Assembly: GCA_902582755.1 (NCBI GenBank)
Contig: CACHSZ010000001.1
Span: forward strand, 239,774 to 303,773
Length of the DNA: 64,000 bases
Origin: an uncultured Alphaproteobacteria bacterium
GTDB taxonomy: Bacteria > Pseudomonadota > Alphaproteobacteria > HIMB59 > GCA-002718135
Reading direction: 5' to 3'
Shown here: positions 8,687 through 18,880 of the stretch, in pieces
Layout of the letters: each line of letters starts with the position of its first letter
How positions within the stretch are numbered: position 1 is the first letter of the stretch
The notes under the pieces: model-generated
What the model was told of the DNA's origin: nothing
Database searches by the model: none
Seen by the model: the letters and a program-made list of their open reading frames with translations, nothing else
Translations under genes and position numbers: made by a program

Positions 8687-9860
8687 TGACATCAAAATAA
8701 TTTTGTAAAATTCTAAAATAAATACTTTCCAATTTAATAATATCTTCAACAAAAACAAATTCATCTACTTTATGAAGAGTTTGATTTCTAAGACCTAACT
8801 CTACTACTTCACAATAGTTCTTTATATATCTTGCATCAGAAGTACCACCATCGGTAGCTTGCTCAGGTGGGCTATTTCTTCCTGTGACATCAGAAATTGA
8901 TTTTGAAATAATATTATATAAATCACCGGCTTTATTCAAAAATGACTCAGCTGTTGCATCATATGTATAAGTGCAACTAGCGTTTTCCAGTTTAGAGAAA
9001 ATCTTTTCTATTTTATTATCGATCCATTTTATAAGTGAGTCAGATGAGTGCATATCATTAAATCTAATATTAACTGTTGCTTTAGCTAATTCCGGAATTA
9101 CGTTTTGAACAGGATTACCAATATCAATAGTAGCGATTTGAACTGATGTTGGTAAAAAATTTTCATTACCTTCATCTAGCGGCTCTTCTAATATACTATT
9201 TAATAAATTCACTAAGTGATGTGAAGAATTTTCAGCTAAATGAGAATTCGCCGTATGTCCTTGAATACCTTTTACCTGAAAAAAGAAACTAACTGATCCT
9301 CTTCTTCCAATTTTTACTTTATCGCCAACCTCATTTTTAGAAGTTGGCTCACCAACAAGACAATGATCAAATTTATAATTTTGTTTACTTGCCCATTCTA
9401 GAATTCTTGGTGTGCCGTTTACAGAATCTCTTTCTTCATCTCCTGTAATAATAAATGAAATCTTACCTGGAATATTTTTATATTTATCTACAAATCTTTT
9501 TGCGGCACTGATGAAACAAGCAACACTGCTTTTCATATCTTCACTACCTCTTCCATAAAGTTTACCTTCATCTATTTTTGCTGAAAAAGGAGGGTATTTC
9601 CAAGAATTCTCATTTCCTACTGGAACTACATCTGTGTGACCAGCATAAGCAAAATGCTTTCCTTCATTTCCTATTGTTGCAAATAAATTTTTAACTTCAT
9701 AAGAATTGTTTCCAGAGAAAGTTAATGGATGACAGTCACATCCTATAGCACTTAGATGATTTTCAACGACTGTTAAAGCGCCCTCATCTTTTGGAGTTAC
9801 ACTTGCACATTTAACTAAGGATTGTGTAAGAATAACTGGATCAAAATTAATTTCTGACAT
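8682..9860 (-). CDS. dapE: Succinyl-diaminopimelate desuccinylase
   Basis: A 392-residue M20-family di-zinc hydrolase that converts N-succinyl-L,L-diaminopimelate to L,L-diaminopimelate in lysine and peptidoglycan synthesis. Visible motifs are FAYAGHTDVVPVG (metal His and catalytic Asp), GRGSEDMKS, and TGDEERDS with the catalytic Glu pair. QATDGGTSDARY near residue 345 is characteristic of DapE. It begins 1 nt inside dapD, the enzyme acting earlier in the same pathway. Confidence 0.95.
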   Translation of the reverse strand: MSEINFDPVILTQSLVKCASVTPKDEGALTVVENHLSAIGCDCHPLTFSGNNSYEVKNLFATIGNEGKHFAYAGHTDVVPVGNENSWKYPPFSAKIDEGKLYGRGSEDMKSSVACFISAAKRFVDKYKNIPGKISFIITGDEERDSVNGTPRILEWASKQNYKFDHCLVGEPTSKNEVGDKVKIGRRGSVSFFFQVKGIQGHTANSHLAENSSHHLVNLLNSILEEPLDEGNENFLPTSVQIATIDIGNPVQNVIPELAKATVNIRFNDMHSSDSLIKWIDNKIEKIFSKLENASCTYTYDATAESFLNKAGDLYNIISKSISDVTGRNSPPEQATDGGTSDARYIKNYCEVVELGLRNQTLHKVDEFVFVEDIIKLESIYFRILQNYFDVS

Positions 9861-10684
9861 TAATCTCTTAAAAGATCATTGATTGATGTTTTGCTTCTAG
9901 TTTTTTCATCAACTCTTTTAACAATAACAGCACAGTATAAAGAAGGATTAATATCCCCTTCTTTTTTTCCTGGTAACGTACCTGGTACCACAACTGAATA
10001 CGCCGGAACTTTTCCCATATGAATTTCTCCAGTTGATCGATCGACTATTTTTGTAGACGCTCCAATAAATACACCCATTGATAAAACCGCACCTTCACCA
10101 ACAATAACACCTTCAGCCACTTCACTTCTTGCTCCAATAAAACAATTGTCTTCAATAATCACAGGATTTGCTTGGAGAGGTTCAAGTACACCGCCAATAC
10201 CAGCGCCTCCAGAAATATGACAGTTTTTACCTATTTGCGCACACGATCCAACTGTTGCCCAAGTATCAATCATTGTTCCTTCATCAACATATGCGCCAAG
10301 ATTTACAAAAGAAGGCATTAAAACAACACCTTTAGCAATAAATGCAGATTTTCTTACAACAGCGTCTGGTACATATCGAAATCCTGCTTTTAGATGATCT
10401 TCTTTAGTCCAATTTGCAGTTTTACTTTCTACTTTGTCAAACCAAGTAGCATGCGATGCTTTAATGATTTCATTATCATTTAATCTGAAACTTAAAAGAA
10501 TTGCCTTTTTAATCCATTGATTAACTTGCCATTCATTATTAATTTTTTCACAAACCCTTAAGCTTCCACTATCAAGTTTGTTTAAAGTTTCATCTACTGC
10601 ATTTCTAATATCACCTGCAGTATTGACATTAATATTATCTCTCTCCTCAAAGGCATCATTTATAATTCTTTCCAGATCACTCAT
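9860..10684 (-). CDS. dapD: 2,3,4,5-tetrahydropyridine-2,6-dicarboxylate N-succinyltransferase
   Basis: A 274-residue trimeric left-handed beta-helix acyltransferase that succinylates tetrahydrodipicolinate using succinyl-CoA. Hexapeptide repeats run from about residue 110 to 210 (for example [45 protein letters not shown]). The length equals that of E. coli DapD. It is coupled to dapE downstream (1-nt overlap) and to the nucleotidase gene upstream (4-nt overlap). Confidence 0.96.
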   Translation of the reverse strand: MSDLERIINDAFEERDNINVNTAGDIRNAVDETLNKLDSGSLRVCEKINNEWQVNQWIKKAILLSFRLNDNEIIKASHATWFDKVESKTANWTKEDHLKAGFRYVPDAVVRKSAFIAKGVVLMPSFVNLGAYVDEGTMIDTWATVGSCAQIGKNCHISGGAGIGGVLEPLQANPVIIEDNCFIGARSEVAEGVIVGEGAVLSMGVFIGASTKIVDRSTGEIHMGKVPAYSVVVPGTLPGKKEGDINPSLYCAVIVKRVDEKTRSKTSINDLLRD

Positions 10685-11355
10685 ATTTTACCCTCATTTA
10701 CATCTTTTAAAAATAAACTCAAATCTCTTGTTTGAAAATCTAAATATTCTTTAGATGCTTCAATATCATCGGAAAAATTCTCATAACCAGCATCAACCCA
10801 GACAGGTGTAAAACCAACTTTTTTTGCTGGAACTAAATTCTTTGCAATATCATCAAACATTGCGGATTTATTTGCTTCGATATCAAATAAGTTGATAATT
10901 TTTTCATAGGGAGAAATTTCTGGCTTAGGAATATAATCAGCCATTTTAATATCATATATTTCATCAAAAAAGTTTGTTAGATTTATTTTTTCTAACACAT
11001 CTAAGACATGTTGCTTATTTGCATTTGTATAAATAATTTTTCTTCCCTCAAGTTTAAATAATTCATCATTAAGATTTTGATTTGGACCAACAATTGAGTA
11101 ATCTAACTTATGAACTTCTTCTAAAAAATAATCAGGATCTATACCATGATTATCCATCATACCTCTTAATGTAGTGCCATGTTGCTTGTAATATTTTGCT
11201 TGTAGTTTTTTTGCTTCAGCTAATTCCATATTTAAATTTTTAGCCACAAACTCACCAATTAACTTATGTACTTGCTGAAAAATTCCACTGTCTGCAGAGT
11301 ACAGTGTGTTATCTAGATCAAATATCCAGGTATTGATGTTATCTTTAAAGCTCAT
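10681..11355 (-). CDS. HAD-family pyrimidine 5'-nucleotidase
   Basis: A 224-residue HAD hydrolase with motif [10 protein letters not shown] (nucleophile Asp), the helical cap, YTNAN as motif II and [21 protein letters not shown] as motif IV. This wording is typical of the Sdt1/PPM1-like pyrimidine 5'-nucleotidases common in Alphaproteobacteria, which dephosphorylate UMP/CMP. It lies between argB and dapD in the minus-strand run, an arrangement frequently kept in this class. All catalytic aspartates are present. Confidence 0.87.
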   Translation of the reverse strand: MSFKDNINTWIFDLDNTLYSADSGIFQQVHKLIGEFVAKNLNMELAEAKKLQAKYYKQHGTTLRGMMDNHGIDPDYFLEEVHKLDYSIVGPNQNLNDELFKLEGRKIIYTNANKQHVLDVLEKINLTNFFDEIYDIKMADYIPKPEISPYEKIINLFDIEANKSAMFDDIAKNLVPAKKVGFTPVWVDAGYENFSDDIEASKEYLDFQTRDLSLFLKDVNEGKI

Positions 11356-12267
11356 TTAATTACTTGTTATTTGTGTACCAATTCCATGTTCAGTGAATAA
11401 CTCTAATATTACTGAATGAGGAATTCTTCCATCTAAAATAGTAGATTTTTTAACACCTTTTTTCATTGCATCAATACATGTATTAATTTTCGGCTTCATA
11501 CCTCCAGAAATATATTCTTTATTGGCAATATTTTTAGCTTCTTCTAAAGTTATTGATGAGATTAATTTTTCATCTTTGTCTAAAATTCCAGGTACATCGG
11601 TTAGTAATAATAATTTACTTGCCTGTAACTCACCTGCTATAAAACCCGCAACAGTGTCAGCATTAATATTATATGTAAAATTATTTTCATCCTTACCTAA
11701 AGGAGATATGACAGGTATTTGACCATTTTTTATAAAGCTAGTTAGCATATCTTTGTTTAATTTTTTTGGTTGTCCAACAAAACCAATATCAACTATTTTT
11801 TCAATATTTGAATCACTATCTTTAATTTCCACATTCAATTTAGTTGCAGTGACTAAGTTATCATTACCAGATACTCCTATCGCTTTTCCTCCAGAGGCAC
11901 TTATAGATTCTACTATTTCTGAATTGATATCTTTAGATAAAACTTCCTCAACTACCTTAATTGTTTCTTTATCAGTAACTCGTAATCCTTCAACAAATTG
12001 TGTTGATATATTTTTTGATTTAAGTCTCTCGCCAATTTGAGGCCCTCCACCATGAATAATAATTGGTGACACACCTACTTCTTTTAATAATCCAATATCT
12101 CTTGAAAAACTCTCAGACAGTTTTTTATCTCCCATTGCATGTCCACCGTATTTTATTACAATGGTATCACCACTATGTTCTCTAATGTATGGAAGAGCTT
12201 CAACTAAGGTTGAGGCTTTATGTATAAAATAAGCCTGATCACTCTCTGATAAAAAATCAAATTTCAT
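11356..12267 (-). CDS. argB: Acetylglutamate kinase
   Basis: A 303-residue amino acid kinase that phosphorylates N-acetylglutamate in arginine synthesis. Motifs are VIKYGGHAMG (phosphate-binding Lys and glycine loop), IIHGGGPQIG, NINADTVAGFIAGEL and LLLLTDVPGIL. The N-terminal helix before residue 30 and the central SISASGGKAIGVSGND segment match the arginine-regulated hexameric type, so feedback control by arginine is plausible. It sits 2 nt downstream of engB and directly abuts the nucleotidase gene. Confidence 0.95.
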   Translation of the reverse strand: MKFDFLSESDQAYFIHKASTLVEALPYIREHSGDTIVIKYGGHAMGDKKLSESFSRDIGLLKEVGVSPIIIHGGGPQIGERLKSKNISTQFVEGLRVTDKETIKVVEEVLSKDINSEIVESISASGGKAIGVSGNDNLVTATKLNVEIKDSDSNIEKIVDIGFVGQPKKLNKDMLTSFIKNGQIPVISPLGKDENNFTYNINADTVAGFIAGELQASKLLLLTDVPGILDKDEKLISSITLEEAKNIANKEYISGGMKPKINTCIDAMKKGVKKSTILDGRIPHSVILELFTEHGIGTQITSN

Positions 12268-12269
12268 AT

Positions 12270-12890
12270 TTATTGTGATAACCCGTATATAGATCTTTGA
12301 ATCTCTGTAATACCATTATTTTTTTTGGTCTCAGATTGATATATTTTCATAAATGATTTTTTATAATTTTGCATTAAACTTAAAATTGATTTTTTTTGAT
12401 ATTCTAAATGGTTATTAGATATTTTATCTATTTTAGTTAAAATTATGGAAAATTTTCTTGAGCAATCACTCAATAAATCCAACATATCAATATCAGAATT
12501 TTTGATACCAACTTTTGAGTCAATGAGTAAAAAAACATGATCAAGTGTATCTCTATTTTCTATATATTCTTCAATCAAGATCATTAAGTTTTCTCGTGCA
12601 ACTTTTGATACTTTGGCAAAACCATAACCGGGTAAATCAATCATATTTATTTTTTCACTAATTAAAAAAACATTTATAGCCTGTGTTCTTCCTGGAGTTT
12701 TACTGGTTTTTGCTAGTTTTTTTGTTTTAGTTAATGAATTTATTAAACTAGATTTTCCAACATTAGATCTGCCTATAAAACAACATTCTTTTTTTACATC
12801 TGAATAAGGAATGTCTTTAAATGACTGAAAGGAACCTAAAAACTTATTATTATTAAAAAAGTTATTTAAATTTTTATTTAAGTTAGCCAT
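12270..12890 (-). CDS. engB: Ribosome biogenesis GTPase EngB (YihA/YsxC)
   Basis: A 206-residue TRAFAC GTPase needed for large-subunit assembly. G1 is GRSNVGKSS (residues 40-48), with KTPGRTQ as G2, DLPGYGFAKV as G3 and LTKIDK as G4. Length and spacing are normal. It overlaps the end of yidC by 8 nt, part of the conserved rpmH-rnpA-yidD-yidC-engB order. Confidence 0.95.
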   Translation of the reverse strand: MANLNKNLNNFFNNNKFLGSFQSFKDIPYSDVKKECCFIGRSNVGKSSLINSLTKTKKLAKTSKTPGRTQAINVFLISEKINMIDLPGYGFAKVSKVARENLMILIEEYIENRDTLDHVFLLIDSKVGIKNSDIDMLDLLSDCSRKFSIILTKIDKISNNHLEYQKKSILSLMQNYKKSFMKIYQSETKKNNGITEIQRSIYGLSQ

Positions 12891-14610
12891 TTTTGGCTAA
12901 AATTCTTCTTTGAATATACCATTGCTGTGCAATTGATAAAATATTGTTCACTGACCAATATAAAACTAAACCAGCTGCAAAACCAGCTAGTACAAAAGTA
13001 AACACAAATGGAAGTAATGCAAAAATTCTTGCCTGTGTTGGATCAGCAGGAGCAGGATTTAGTTTTTGTTGTAACCACATAGTGAAACCCATAATGATAG
13101 GAAGAATACCAATATCAATTATTGACAGTATAGGAGGCACATCCCAAGGAACTAATCCAAATATTGTCATTAAGCCTAATGGGTCTGGTGCAGATAGATC
13201 ATGAATCCATCCATAAAAAGGAGCGTGATACATCTCTATCGTAACAAATAACACTTTATACAAAGAGAAGAAAATTGGTATTTGCACTAAAATTGGTAGA
13301 CAACCCGCAACAGGATTAGCACCCTCTCTTTTATACAAGGCCATTAGTTCTTGCTGCATTTTTTGTCTGTCATTTGGATAGGTTTCTTTTAGTCTTTGCA
13401 TATCAGGCTGAAGTTTTTTCATCTTCGCCATAGATTTAAAAGATGCCTGCGCTAGTGGAAATAAAATTAAACGCATTAAAATGGTAAAGGCAATTATTGC
13501 TAGACCAAAATTACCTGCATAACCAAAAAACCAATTAATAGCATAAGAAACAGGTTTAGTTAAAAAGCTAAACCAACCCCAGTCAATTGCATCAGTAAAT
13601 CTTGGTATAGAGAGATTTTCGTCATAAGCACTTAAGACATTTAATTTTTTTGCACCCACAAATAATTTTCCGCCATAAGATATATTTTCACCCGAGTTAA
13701 TTTTATATATTTGACCAACATAACCTGCTCTATAGCTATCACGTCCATTATTACCATATCTATAATTGACGTTAATAGATTGACCAGCGTCAGGAATTAA
13801 AGCAGACATCCAATATTTGTCTGTAAAACCTAACCAGCCTCCTTGTGTTTTATTATCGCAAAACTCTTTTTTTGTTTGCATTGAAGAATTACAATCATCG
13901 GCAATATCATCATAATTTTTTTCCAATAATTCGTCGTTTATTAGACTAATTAAACCCTCGTGAAGTATAAAAAAATTAATTGTATCTGGTGTGTTTATTC
14001 TTTTGATTAATCTGTATGGAAAAACTTCAATATCTTCACCACTGTTATTTTCTATTTCCTGTGTAATTGTAAACATATACTCATCATCAACTTGATAGTT
14101 GATTTTGAAAGTTATATTTTTATTATTCGTCCAACTAAGTGTAACAGGGCTTGAGGGGCTTAGAGTGGAAGAGTTAGTTTTCCAATTTGTTTCTAAATTA
14201 GGTAATTCAATGTTAGAATTTTTTAGCTCTTTCCAACCTGTTTCAATATAATATGGATTAGCAGTCCCATCCGGTAACAAAAGCTGTATATTATTCGAAT
14301 CAGGTTCTAAGCTAGTTTTATATTTTGATAATATGAGGTCATCTAAAATTGCTCCTTTTAAATTTATAGAACCTTTAATAGATGCATTTTCAAAAATAAC
14401 TCTATCGGTTTGAATTAAAGCTTCATCTCTACTTTGTATTTCTGAAACAGCTTGGCTGCTTTGTCCGTCAATAGATGTTGCAGGCTCTAATACTTCATCT
14501 TCTTCAAAGGATGTTGTTTGAATTGGTTGAGTTGGAAATAATAATTGAAAAAAAATAATTATCGCAATTGAAATACCAATAGCCAAATATAAATTTCTTT
14601 GCTCGTTCAT
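12883..14610 (-). CDS. yidC: Membrane protein insertase YidC
   Basis: A 575-residue inner-membrane insertase working alone or with SecYEG. It has one N-terminal membrane helix (residues about 7-24), a large periplasmic beta domain (about 45-340), and a five-helix core from about residue 345 onward with [30 protein letters not shown], the cytoplasmic coiled hairpin, and [19 protein letters not shown]. Size is typical of Gram-negative YidC. Overlaps yidD by 4 nt. Confidence 0.96.
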   Translation of the reverse strand: MNEQRNLYLAIGISIAIIIFFQLLFPTQPIQTTSFEEDEVLEPATSIDGQSSQAVSEIQSRDEALIQTDRVIFENASIKGSINLKGAILDDLILSKYKTSLEPDSNNIQLLLPDGTANPYYIETGWKELKNSNIELPNLETNWKTNSSTLSPSSPVTLSWTNNKNITFKINYQVDDEYMFTITQEIENNSGEDIEVFPYRLIKRINTPDTINFFILHEGLISLINDELLEKNYDDIADDCNSSMQTKKEFCDNKTQGGWLGFTDKYWMSALIPDAGQSINVNYRYGNNGRDSYRAGYVGQIYKINSGENISYGGKLFVGAKKLNVLSAYDENLSIPRFTDAIDWGWFSFLTKPVSYAINWFFGYAGNFGLAIIAFTILMRLILFPLAQASFKSMAKMKKLQPDMQRLKETYPNDRQKMQQELMALYKREGANPVAGCLPILVQIPIFFSLYKVLFVTIEMYHAPFYGWIHDLSAPDPLGLMTIFGLVPWDVPPILSIIDIGILPIIMGFTMWLQQKLNPAPADPTQARIFALLPFVFTFVLAGFAAGLVLYWSVNNILSIAQQWYIQRRILAKNG

Positions 14611-14852
14611 TTATTTAACTCAGATTTTTTTGGTACTGGATCAAATCCGTGGGAACCCCAGGGATGACATTTTGAAATTCTTTTCACCGATAAAATTGAT
14701 CCTTTAAATAACCCATGTTCCTTTAATGCTTTAATAGAATACTCAGAACAGGTTGGTAAATATCGGCAATTCTGCCCAAGTATTGGTGAAATCAATAACT
14801 GGTATAATCTAATTATTATGATTAAAGGTAATGAAATATATTTACTAACCAT
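14607..14852 (-). CDS. yidD: Membrane protein insertion efficiency factor YidD
   Basis: An 81-residue protein with the family signature [19 protein letters not shown] and the [13 protein letters not shown] tail. It probably associates with the inner membrane through its amphipathic N-terminus and aids YidC-dependent insertion. It lies between rnpA and yidC with overlaps of 8 and 4 nt. Confidence 0.94.
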   Translation of the reverse strand: MVSKYISLPLIIIIRLYQLLISPILGQNCRYLPTCSEYSIKALKEHGLFKGSILSVKRISKCHPWGSHGFDPVPKKSELNK

Positions 14853-15174
14853 TTATCTTTCCCTTAAGTTCTAATAAAAGTTTATCAAATTTCTCTTCGA
14901 GCAATGACGTTTTAGCTATTAACACATAATATGAATTAATTTTACCATTAATAATAATTTTTCTAGCTAATTCTCTCATTATTCTCTTTGCTCTATTTCT
15001 TTTTACTGCGTTGCCAATTTTTTTGGAAGCTGTGTATCCTACACCTATAGAATTTTCTAGATCTTGATTGTGTAAAATTTGGATATTCATATTTTTACCT
15101 TTTATAAATTCTCCCTCGTTTCGTATCATAACGAAAGTCGATCTTTTCTTAATTGTAAATAATGTTTGGGCCAT
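14845..15174 (-). CDS. rnpA: Ribonuclease P protein component
   Basis: A 109-residue basic protein that assists the RNase P RNA in maturing tRNA 5' ends. The hallmark RNR box reads [19 protein letters not shown] at about residues 46-64. The start codon lies in the loop of a small GGCC-AAAT-GGCC hairpin, with AAGG just upstream serving as the likely ribosome site. Gene order rpmH-rnpA-yidD-yidC supports the call. Confidence 0.93.
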   Translation of the reverse strand: MAQTLFTIKKRSTFVMIRNEGEFIKGKNMNIQILHNQDLENSIGVGYTASKKIGNAVKRNRAKRIMRELARKIIINGKINSYYVLIAKTSLLEEKFDKLLLELKGKING

Positions 15175-15183
15175 TTGGCCTTT

Positions 15184-15318
15184 TTAAGCGCTTAATTGAG
15201 CTCTTCCTTTTGCACGTCTTCTATTAATGATTTGACGACCTGCTTTAGTTGCCATTCTAGCCCTAAAACCGTGTCTTCTTTTTCTAATTACTCTACTAGG
15301 TTGGTAAGTGCGTTTCAT
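15184..15318 (-). CDS. rpmH: 50S ribosomal protein L34 (not in ORF track)
   Basis: A 44-residue ribosomal protein missed by the ORF length cut-off. It reads [20 protein letters not shown] and continues with the usual [18 protein letters not shown] block, unmistakable L34. It is the first gene of the minus-strand rpmH-rnpA-yidD-yidC-engB run, 9 nt before rnpA. The promoter should lie in the short 63-nt gap shared with divergent panC. Confidence 0.97.
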   Translation of the reverse strand: MKRTYQPSRVIRKRRHGFRARMATKAGRQIINRRRAKGRAQLSA

Positions 15319-15381
15319 AATAAATCTCTGGGCCTAATACGAATTCATTATATATAAGTCAAATATTTACTTATGTAATCG

Positions 15382-16212
15382 ATGAAAATTTTAAGAAAAG
15401 CTAGTGAATTAGAGCCAAATTTAGTTTCAATCAAAGACAAGGGTCAGTCTATTGGTTTAGTTTTAACAATGGGAAACTTACACGATGGACATTTATCTCT
15501 CATTAGAGAAGCACAATTACATAACGAATTTGTGATCTGTTCAATATTTATTAATCCTACTCAATTTAACAATGAAAATGATTTCAATTCTTATCCAAAG
15601 ACAATTGATGAAGATATTTCTAAATTAGAAAATATTGGTTGTAATGCACTCTTCTTACCTGAAGTTCAAGAGATATACCCTAAAGGATTGGCAAAGAAAA
15701 AAATTGTAAACAATTTTAGAAATATTTTATGTGATAAATTTCGACCTGGCCATTTTGATGGAGTTACTACTGTTGTGGATCTTTTTTTTAATATGATTAA
15801 ACCAACGAATAGTTATTTTGGTGAGAAGGATTTTCAGCAAGTAAAAATAATACAAGATTTAGTAAAAATTAATCATCACAATATTAAAATAATTCAATGC
15901 CCATCTGTACGAGATAAAACAGGTATGAGTTTATCTTCAAGGAACTCTAAATTTTCTAATGATCAATTAAAAATTTTTGATGTATTAGGAAATAAAATTA
16001 AAGAACATATTAATCTGTTAAAACAAAATGAAATTAATAATTTAGATCAATTAAAAATAGAGTTTCTTCAAAATAATATAAATAAAATTGACTATTTAGA
16101 GATAAGAAATGAAAATAATTTAGAAATAACAAAAAATTATTCTGAAGCTAGATTATTTATTGCTTTATATATTGGTGAAATTAGAATTATTGATAATTTT
16201 AAATTATATTAA
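15382..16212 (+). CDS. panC: Pantothenate synthetase (pantoate-beta-alanine ligase)
   Basis: A 276-residue ATP-dependent ligase joining pantoate and beta-alanine. The HIGH-like motif is MGNLHDGHLSL near residues 30-40, with FINPTQFN, FGEKDFQQV and the KMSKS-like GMSLSSRN loop all in place. panB is not next to it. Its stop shares TTAA with the convergent downstream gene. Confidence 0.94.
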   Translation: MKILRKASELEPNLVSIKDKGQSIGLVLTMGNLHDGHLSLIREAQLHNEFVICSIFINPTQFNNENDFNSYPKTIDEDISKLENIGCNALFLPEVQEIYPKGLAKKKIVNNFRNILCDKFRPGHFDGVTTVVDLFFNMIKPTNSYFGEKDFQQVKIIQDLVKINHHNIKIIQCPSVRDKTGMSLSSRNSKFSNDQLKIFDVLGNKIKEHINLLKQNEINNLDQLKIEFLQNNINKIDYLEIRNENNLEITKNYSEARLFIALYIGEIRIIDNFKLY

Positions 16213-16817
16213 GGTATTAACCAATTATATTCTGGTTCATTATTTTTAAATGTTAATTTTAATCTACGATGACCTGAAATTTCTAAATAAAGCCAATCAA
16301 TTTCATTAATTTTATTTTCAACTACTGTAAAATTTTTATATCCTTTTTCACTTTCTTCATGACTTGGCTCCTTGCCAGTTAAATGTTCAGGGATACCGTC
16401 TTCTGGAAACTCAGTGATTGAACTTGGATCTTTCAATGTTAGGTAGCATTTTCTACTAAACAATCTTGTTTTGTCCCACATTTCTTTAGCTTTATCATTT
16501 TGATTATTAACCAAAGAAGTTGTTTTAATTCGCATTTGAATTTTTAATTTATGATCATAAAACACAAATTGAGAACTATTATTGTTTTTTAAATTAGGTA
16601 CTTTTGGAGACCTAAAGTCTGTGTGAAAATTTATTGTCATTCTACTGGGATCAAATTTTCTTAAGACTACAACTCTAGAATCTATTCCACCTTCACTATC
16701 AATATTACTAAAGACTGGCGTATGAAATGCGTGTTTTCTATCTTTAACTCCTCTAGTTAAATTTTTCTTTATATCCTCAAATATTTCAGCAGCATTTTCT
16801 TTTGAAGAAGTCGACAT
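16209..16817 (-). CDS. Pyridoxamine 5'-phosphate oxidase-like FMN-binding protein (Alr4036 type)
   Basis: A 202-residue split-barrel flavoprotein. RVVVLRKFDPSRMTINFHTD and the FVFYDHKLKIQMRIK strand outline the FMN-binding barrel, and the tail WLYLEISGHRRLKLTF resembles the PNPOx C-terminal dimerisation motif. The sequence fits the Alr4036-type branch better than classical PdxH, so vitamin B6 oxidase activity is possible but unproven. It is a single gene with no co-directional neighbour. Confidence 0.75.
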   Translation of the reverse strand: MSTSSKENAAEIFEDIKKNLTRGVKDRKHAFHTPVFSNIDSEGGIDSRVVVLRKFDPSRMTINFHTDFRSPKVPNLKNNNSSQFVFYDHKLKIQMRIKTTSLVNNQNDKAKEMWDKTRLFSRKCYLTLKDPSSITEFPEDGIPEHLTGKEPSHEESEKGYKNFTVVENKINEIDWLYLEISGHRRLKLTFKNNEPEYNWLIP

Positions 16818-16858
16818 TGTTATTGTAATATAAATTGTTTTGAAGAAATAGCTAGATA

Positions 16859-17653
16859 ATGGAAATAAATAAAATTACGAATTTATTGAATCTGAAACAT
16901 GTTAAGTTTTTAATATCTATCTTTAAAGAAAATAATATTGAAATCCGATTAGTAGGAGGGTGTATTCGAGATGCTCTTCTTGATAGAGAAATCAAAGATA
17001 TTGATACTGCAACAACTTTGGAGCCTCAAGATGTTTTGTCATTACTAAAAGAGAACAATATTGAATACGATGATTTTGCTATTCAATATGGATCTATAAT
17101 TGCTTATCCTCATAATCGAAAAATACAAATTACAACTTTACGTGAAGATGTTAATCAAATGGGAAGACATACAAATGTAATTTACACCAATAGTTGGAAA
17201 AAAGACTCAGCCAGAAGAGATTTTACTTTCAATGCTTTATATGTTGGAAACAATAATAAACTACATGATTATTACAATGGCCAATCAGATTTAAATGAAA
17301 GTAAAATTTGTTTTATTGGTGAAATAGAGGATAGAATAAAAGAAGACTACTTAAGAATTTATCGATACTTTAGATTTAGAGGTTTATTTAATTTACCTAA
17401 AACATCTTTAAGTGATCAAAAAATTGTAGAAAAATACATTCACGAATCTTTGGCAGTGTTGACCAACGATGTAATAAGGCAAGAAATATTAAAAATGTTT
17501 AATATGTCTTTTCCTTTAAATTGCTTTTACATATCTCATCAAACGTTACAAAAATTTAAGTGGGTTGAAATAGTACAAGAGCATTTCATACGAACAAAAT
17601 ATGATCTTGGATTAAATAAATGTCTGAATAAGATTGATAATTTAATAAATTAG
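16859..17653 (+). CDS. cca: CCA tRNA nucleotidyltransferase / poly(A) polymerase family, short form
   Basis: A 264-residue class II nucleotidyltransferase. The head domain is intact: LVGGCIRDALL, the metal-binding DID (KDIDTAT), RRDFTFNALY and the YLRIYRYFRF neck that discriminates the incoming base. The usual body and tail domains are much reduced, since alphaproteobacterial relatives are typically about 380-420 residues. No second ORF downstream restores the missing part; the stop overlaps convergent zur (TTAG). Either a genuinely compact CCA-adding enzyme or a related activity. Confidence 0.82.
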   Translation: MEINKITNLLNLKHVKFLISIFKENNIEIRLVGGCIRDALLDREIKDIDTATTLEPQDVLSLLKENNIEYDDFAIQYGSIIAYPHNRKIQITTLREDVNQMGRHTNVIYTNSWKKDSARRDFTFNALYVGNNNKLHDYYNGQSDLNESKICFIGEIEDRIKEDYLRIYRYFRFRGLFNLPKTSLSDQKIVEKYIHESLAVLTNDVIRQEILKMFNMSFPLNCFYISHQTLQKFKWVEIVQEHFIRTKYDLGLNKCLNKIDNLIN

Positions 17654-18054
17654 TTTTTTAGTTTACAATTTTCGCACAAACCAAATATTTCTAAATTATG
17701 TTTTTTATAATTGAAGTTATTCTTTTCTGCTTGTTTTGAAAAATAAGAAATCAAATTATTTCCAGTTAGCTCAGTAACACTATCACAGTTTTCACATATC
17801 AAAAAAGATGTAGAAGTTTTTGCATTACAGCCTTCATGCTTACAAGCAACATATGAATTTCTACTTTCTATTTTATGTACTTTACCAATTTCTATAAGCT
17901 TATCTAAAGCTCTATAAACTTGAAGAGGAGATTTAATTCCTTTTTTTTGAATATCAAAAAGGATTGTATATGCTTTAAGAGGTTCTGATGAGTTTTCTAA
18001 AATATCAAGAACTGTTTTCTGGTTTTTGGTTAAATTTACTGATGCTAATGCCAT
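17650..18054 (-). CDS. zur: Zinc uptake regulator Zur (Fur family)
   Basis: A 134-residue Fur-family repressor placed third after znuC and znuB. The winged-helix part has LKAYTILFDIQKKGIKSPLQVYRALDKL; the metal-binding C-terminal part has C-x4-C (CKHEGC), CENC and a terminal CENC pair, as in Zur. The ORF track begins at a TTG (18069); I prefer the first ATG at 18054, which gives MALASVNLTKNQ. With the Zur box in front of znuC, it is likely autoregulated. Identity as Zur and not Fur comes from context plus cysteine pattern. Confidence 0.88.
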   Translation of the reverse strand: MALASVNLTKNQKTVLDILENSSEPLKAYTILFDIQKKGIKSPLQVYRALDKLIEIGKVHKIESRNSYVACKHEGCNAKTSTSFLICENCDSVTELTGNNLISYFSKQAEKNNFNYKKHNLEIFGLCENCKLKN

Positions 18055-18076
18055 AATTTTAATTAACAAATAGTTT

Positions 18077-18880
18077 TCATTTTTGCAACTGACCCTTTAT
18101 CTCCAGAGGAATAAGTGAAATAATAAATAATAATAATGCAACTACAATTATAGAAGGCCCTGAAGAAGTATTAATCTCAAGCGAAACAAACAATCCTGCA
18201 ATTACAGATACGACACCAGCTAAAGTTGCACTTATAACCATTTGACGAGGACTGCTGCTAATATTTCTTGCAATTGCTGCAGGTATTAAAAGTAAACCAG
18301 TTATCAATAAAGCGCCAATCATTTTAATAGATAAAGCAATTACTCCTGCCAATAAGAGTGTGAATATAAAATTAGAAACTTCTGGTCGCATTCCTTCTGC
18401 TGCTGACAAATCATAATTTACCGTTGCTGAAAATAAAGATTTCCAAATAAAGTACAAAATCAATAATATTGTAGCACCACCTAAATAAACTATAGTTATA
18501 TCTTCTACATCAACTGCAAGTATATCTCCAAATAATAAACCCATAAGGTCAAATCTAATTGATGTAAGAAACCCAATTAATACTAAACCTATAGCAAGTG
18601 TAGAGTGAGCAAGTAGACCGAGTAATGAATCTCCTGCGAGTTTTGTTCTTTTTTGTAAATTAATTAATAGTAAAGCAACAACAGCTGAAATTATAAAAAC
18701 TGAAAATGTAATATTAAAGCTAAAAGAATAAGCTAAAGTTACACCCAATAATGCCGAGTGAGACAGCGTATCTCCAAAATAGGATAACCTTCTCCAAATT
18801 ACAAGACATCCTAGAGGTCCGGCAATTATTGCAATACCAATGCCAGCTATGAGAGCTCTAGTAAAAAAATCATCAAACAT
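18077..18880 (-). CDS. znuB: Zinc ABC transporter permease ZnuB
   Basis: A 267-residue ABC-3 family integral membrane protein with about seven to eight hydrophobic helices. GDTLSHSALLGVTLAY (residues 36-51) is the family hallmark near the second helix, and LLAGVIALSIKMIGALLITGLLLIPAA is the conserved central core. It overlaps znuC by 8 nt and precedes zur, so the three are one unit under the Zur box. Confidence 0.93.
   Translation of the reverse strand: MFDDFFTRALIAGIGIAIIAGPLGCLVIWRRLSYFGDTLSHSALLGVTLAYSFSFNITFSVFIISAVVALLLINLQKRTKLAGDSLLGLLAHSTLAIGLVLIGFLTSIRFDLMGLLFGDILAVDVEDITIVYLGGATILLILYFIWKSLFSATVNYDLSAAEGMRPEVSNFIFTLLLAGVIALSIKMIGALLITGLLLIPAAIARNISSSPRQMVISATLAGVVSVIAGLFVSLEINTSSGPSIIVVALLLFIISLIPLEIKGQLQK

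Noticed and set aside
15184-15381. Origin of replication next to rpmH
   Set aside because: dnaA is not adjacent, the gap to panC is only 63 nt and holds no DnaA-box cluster.
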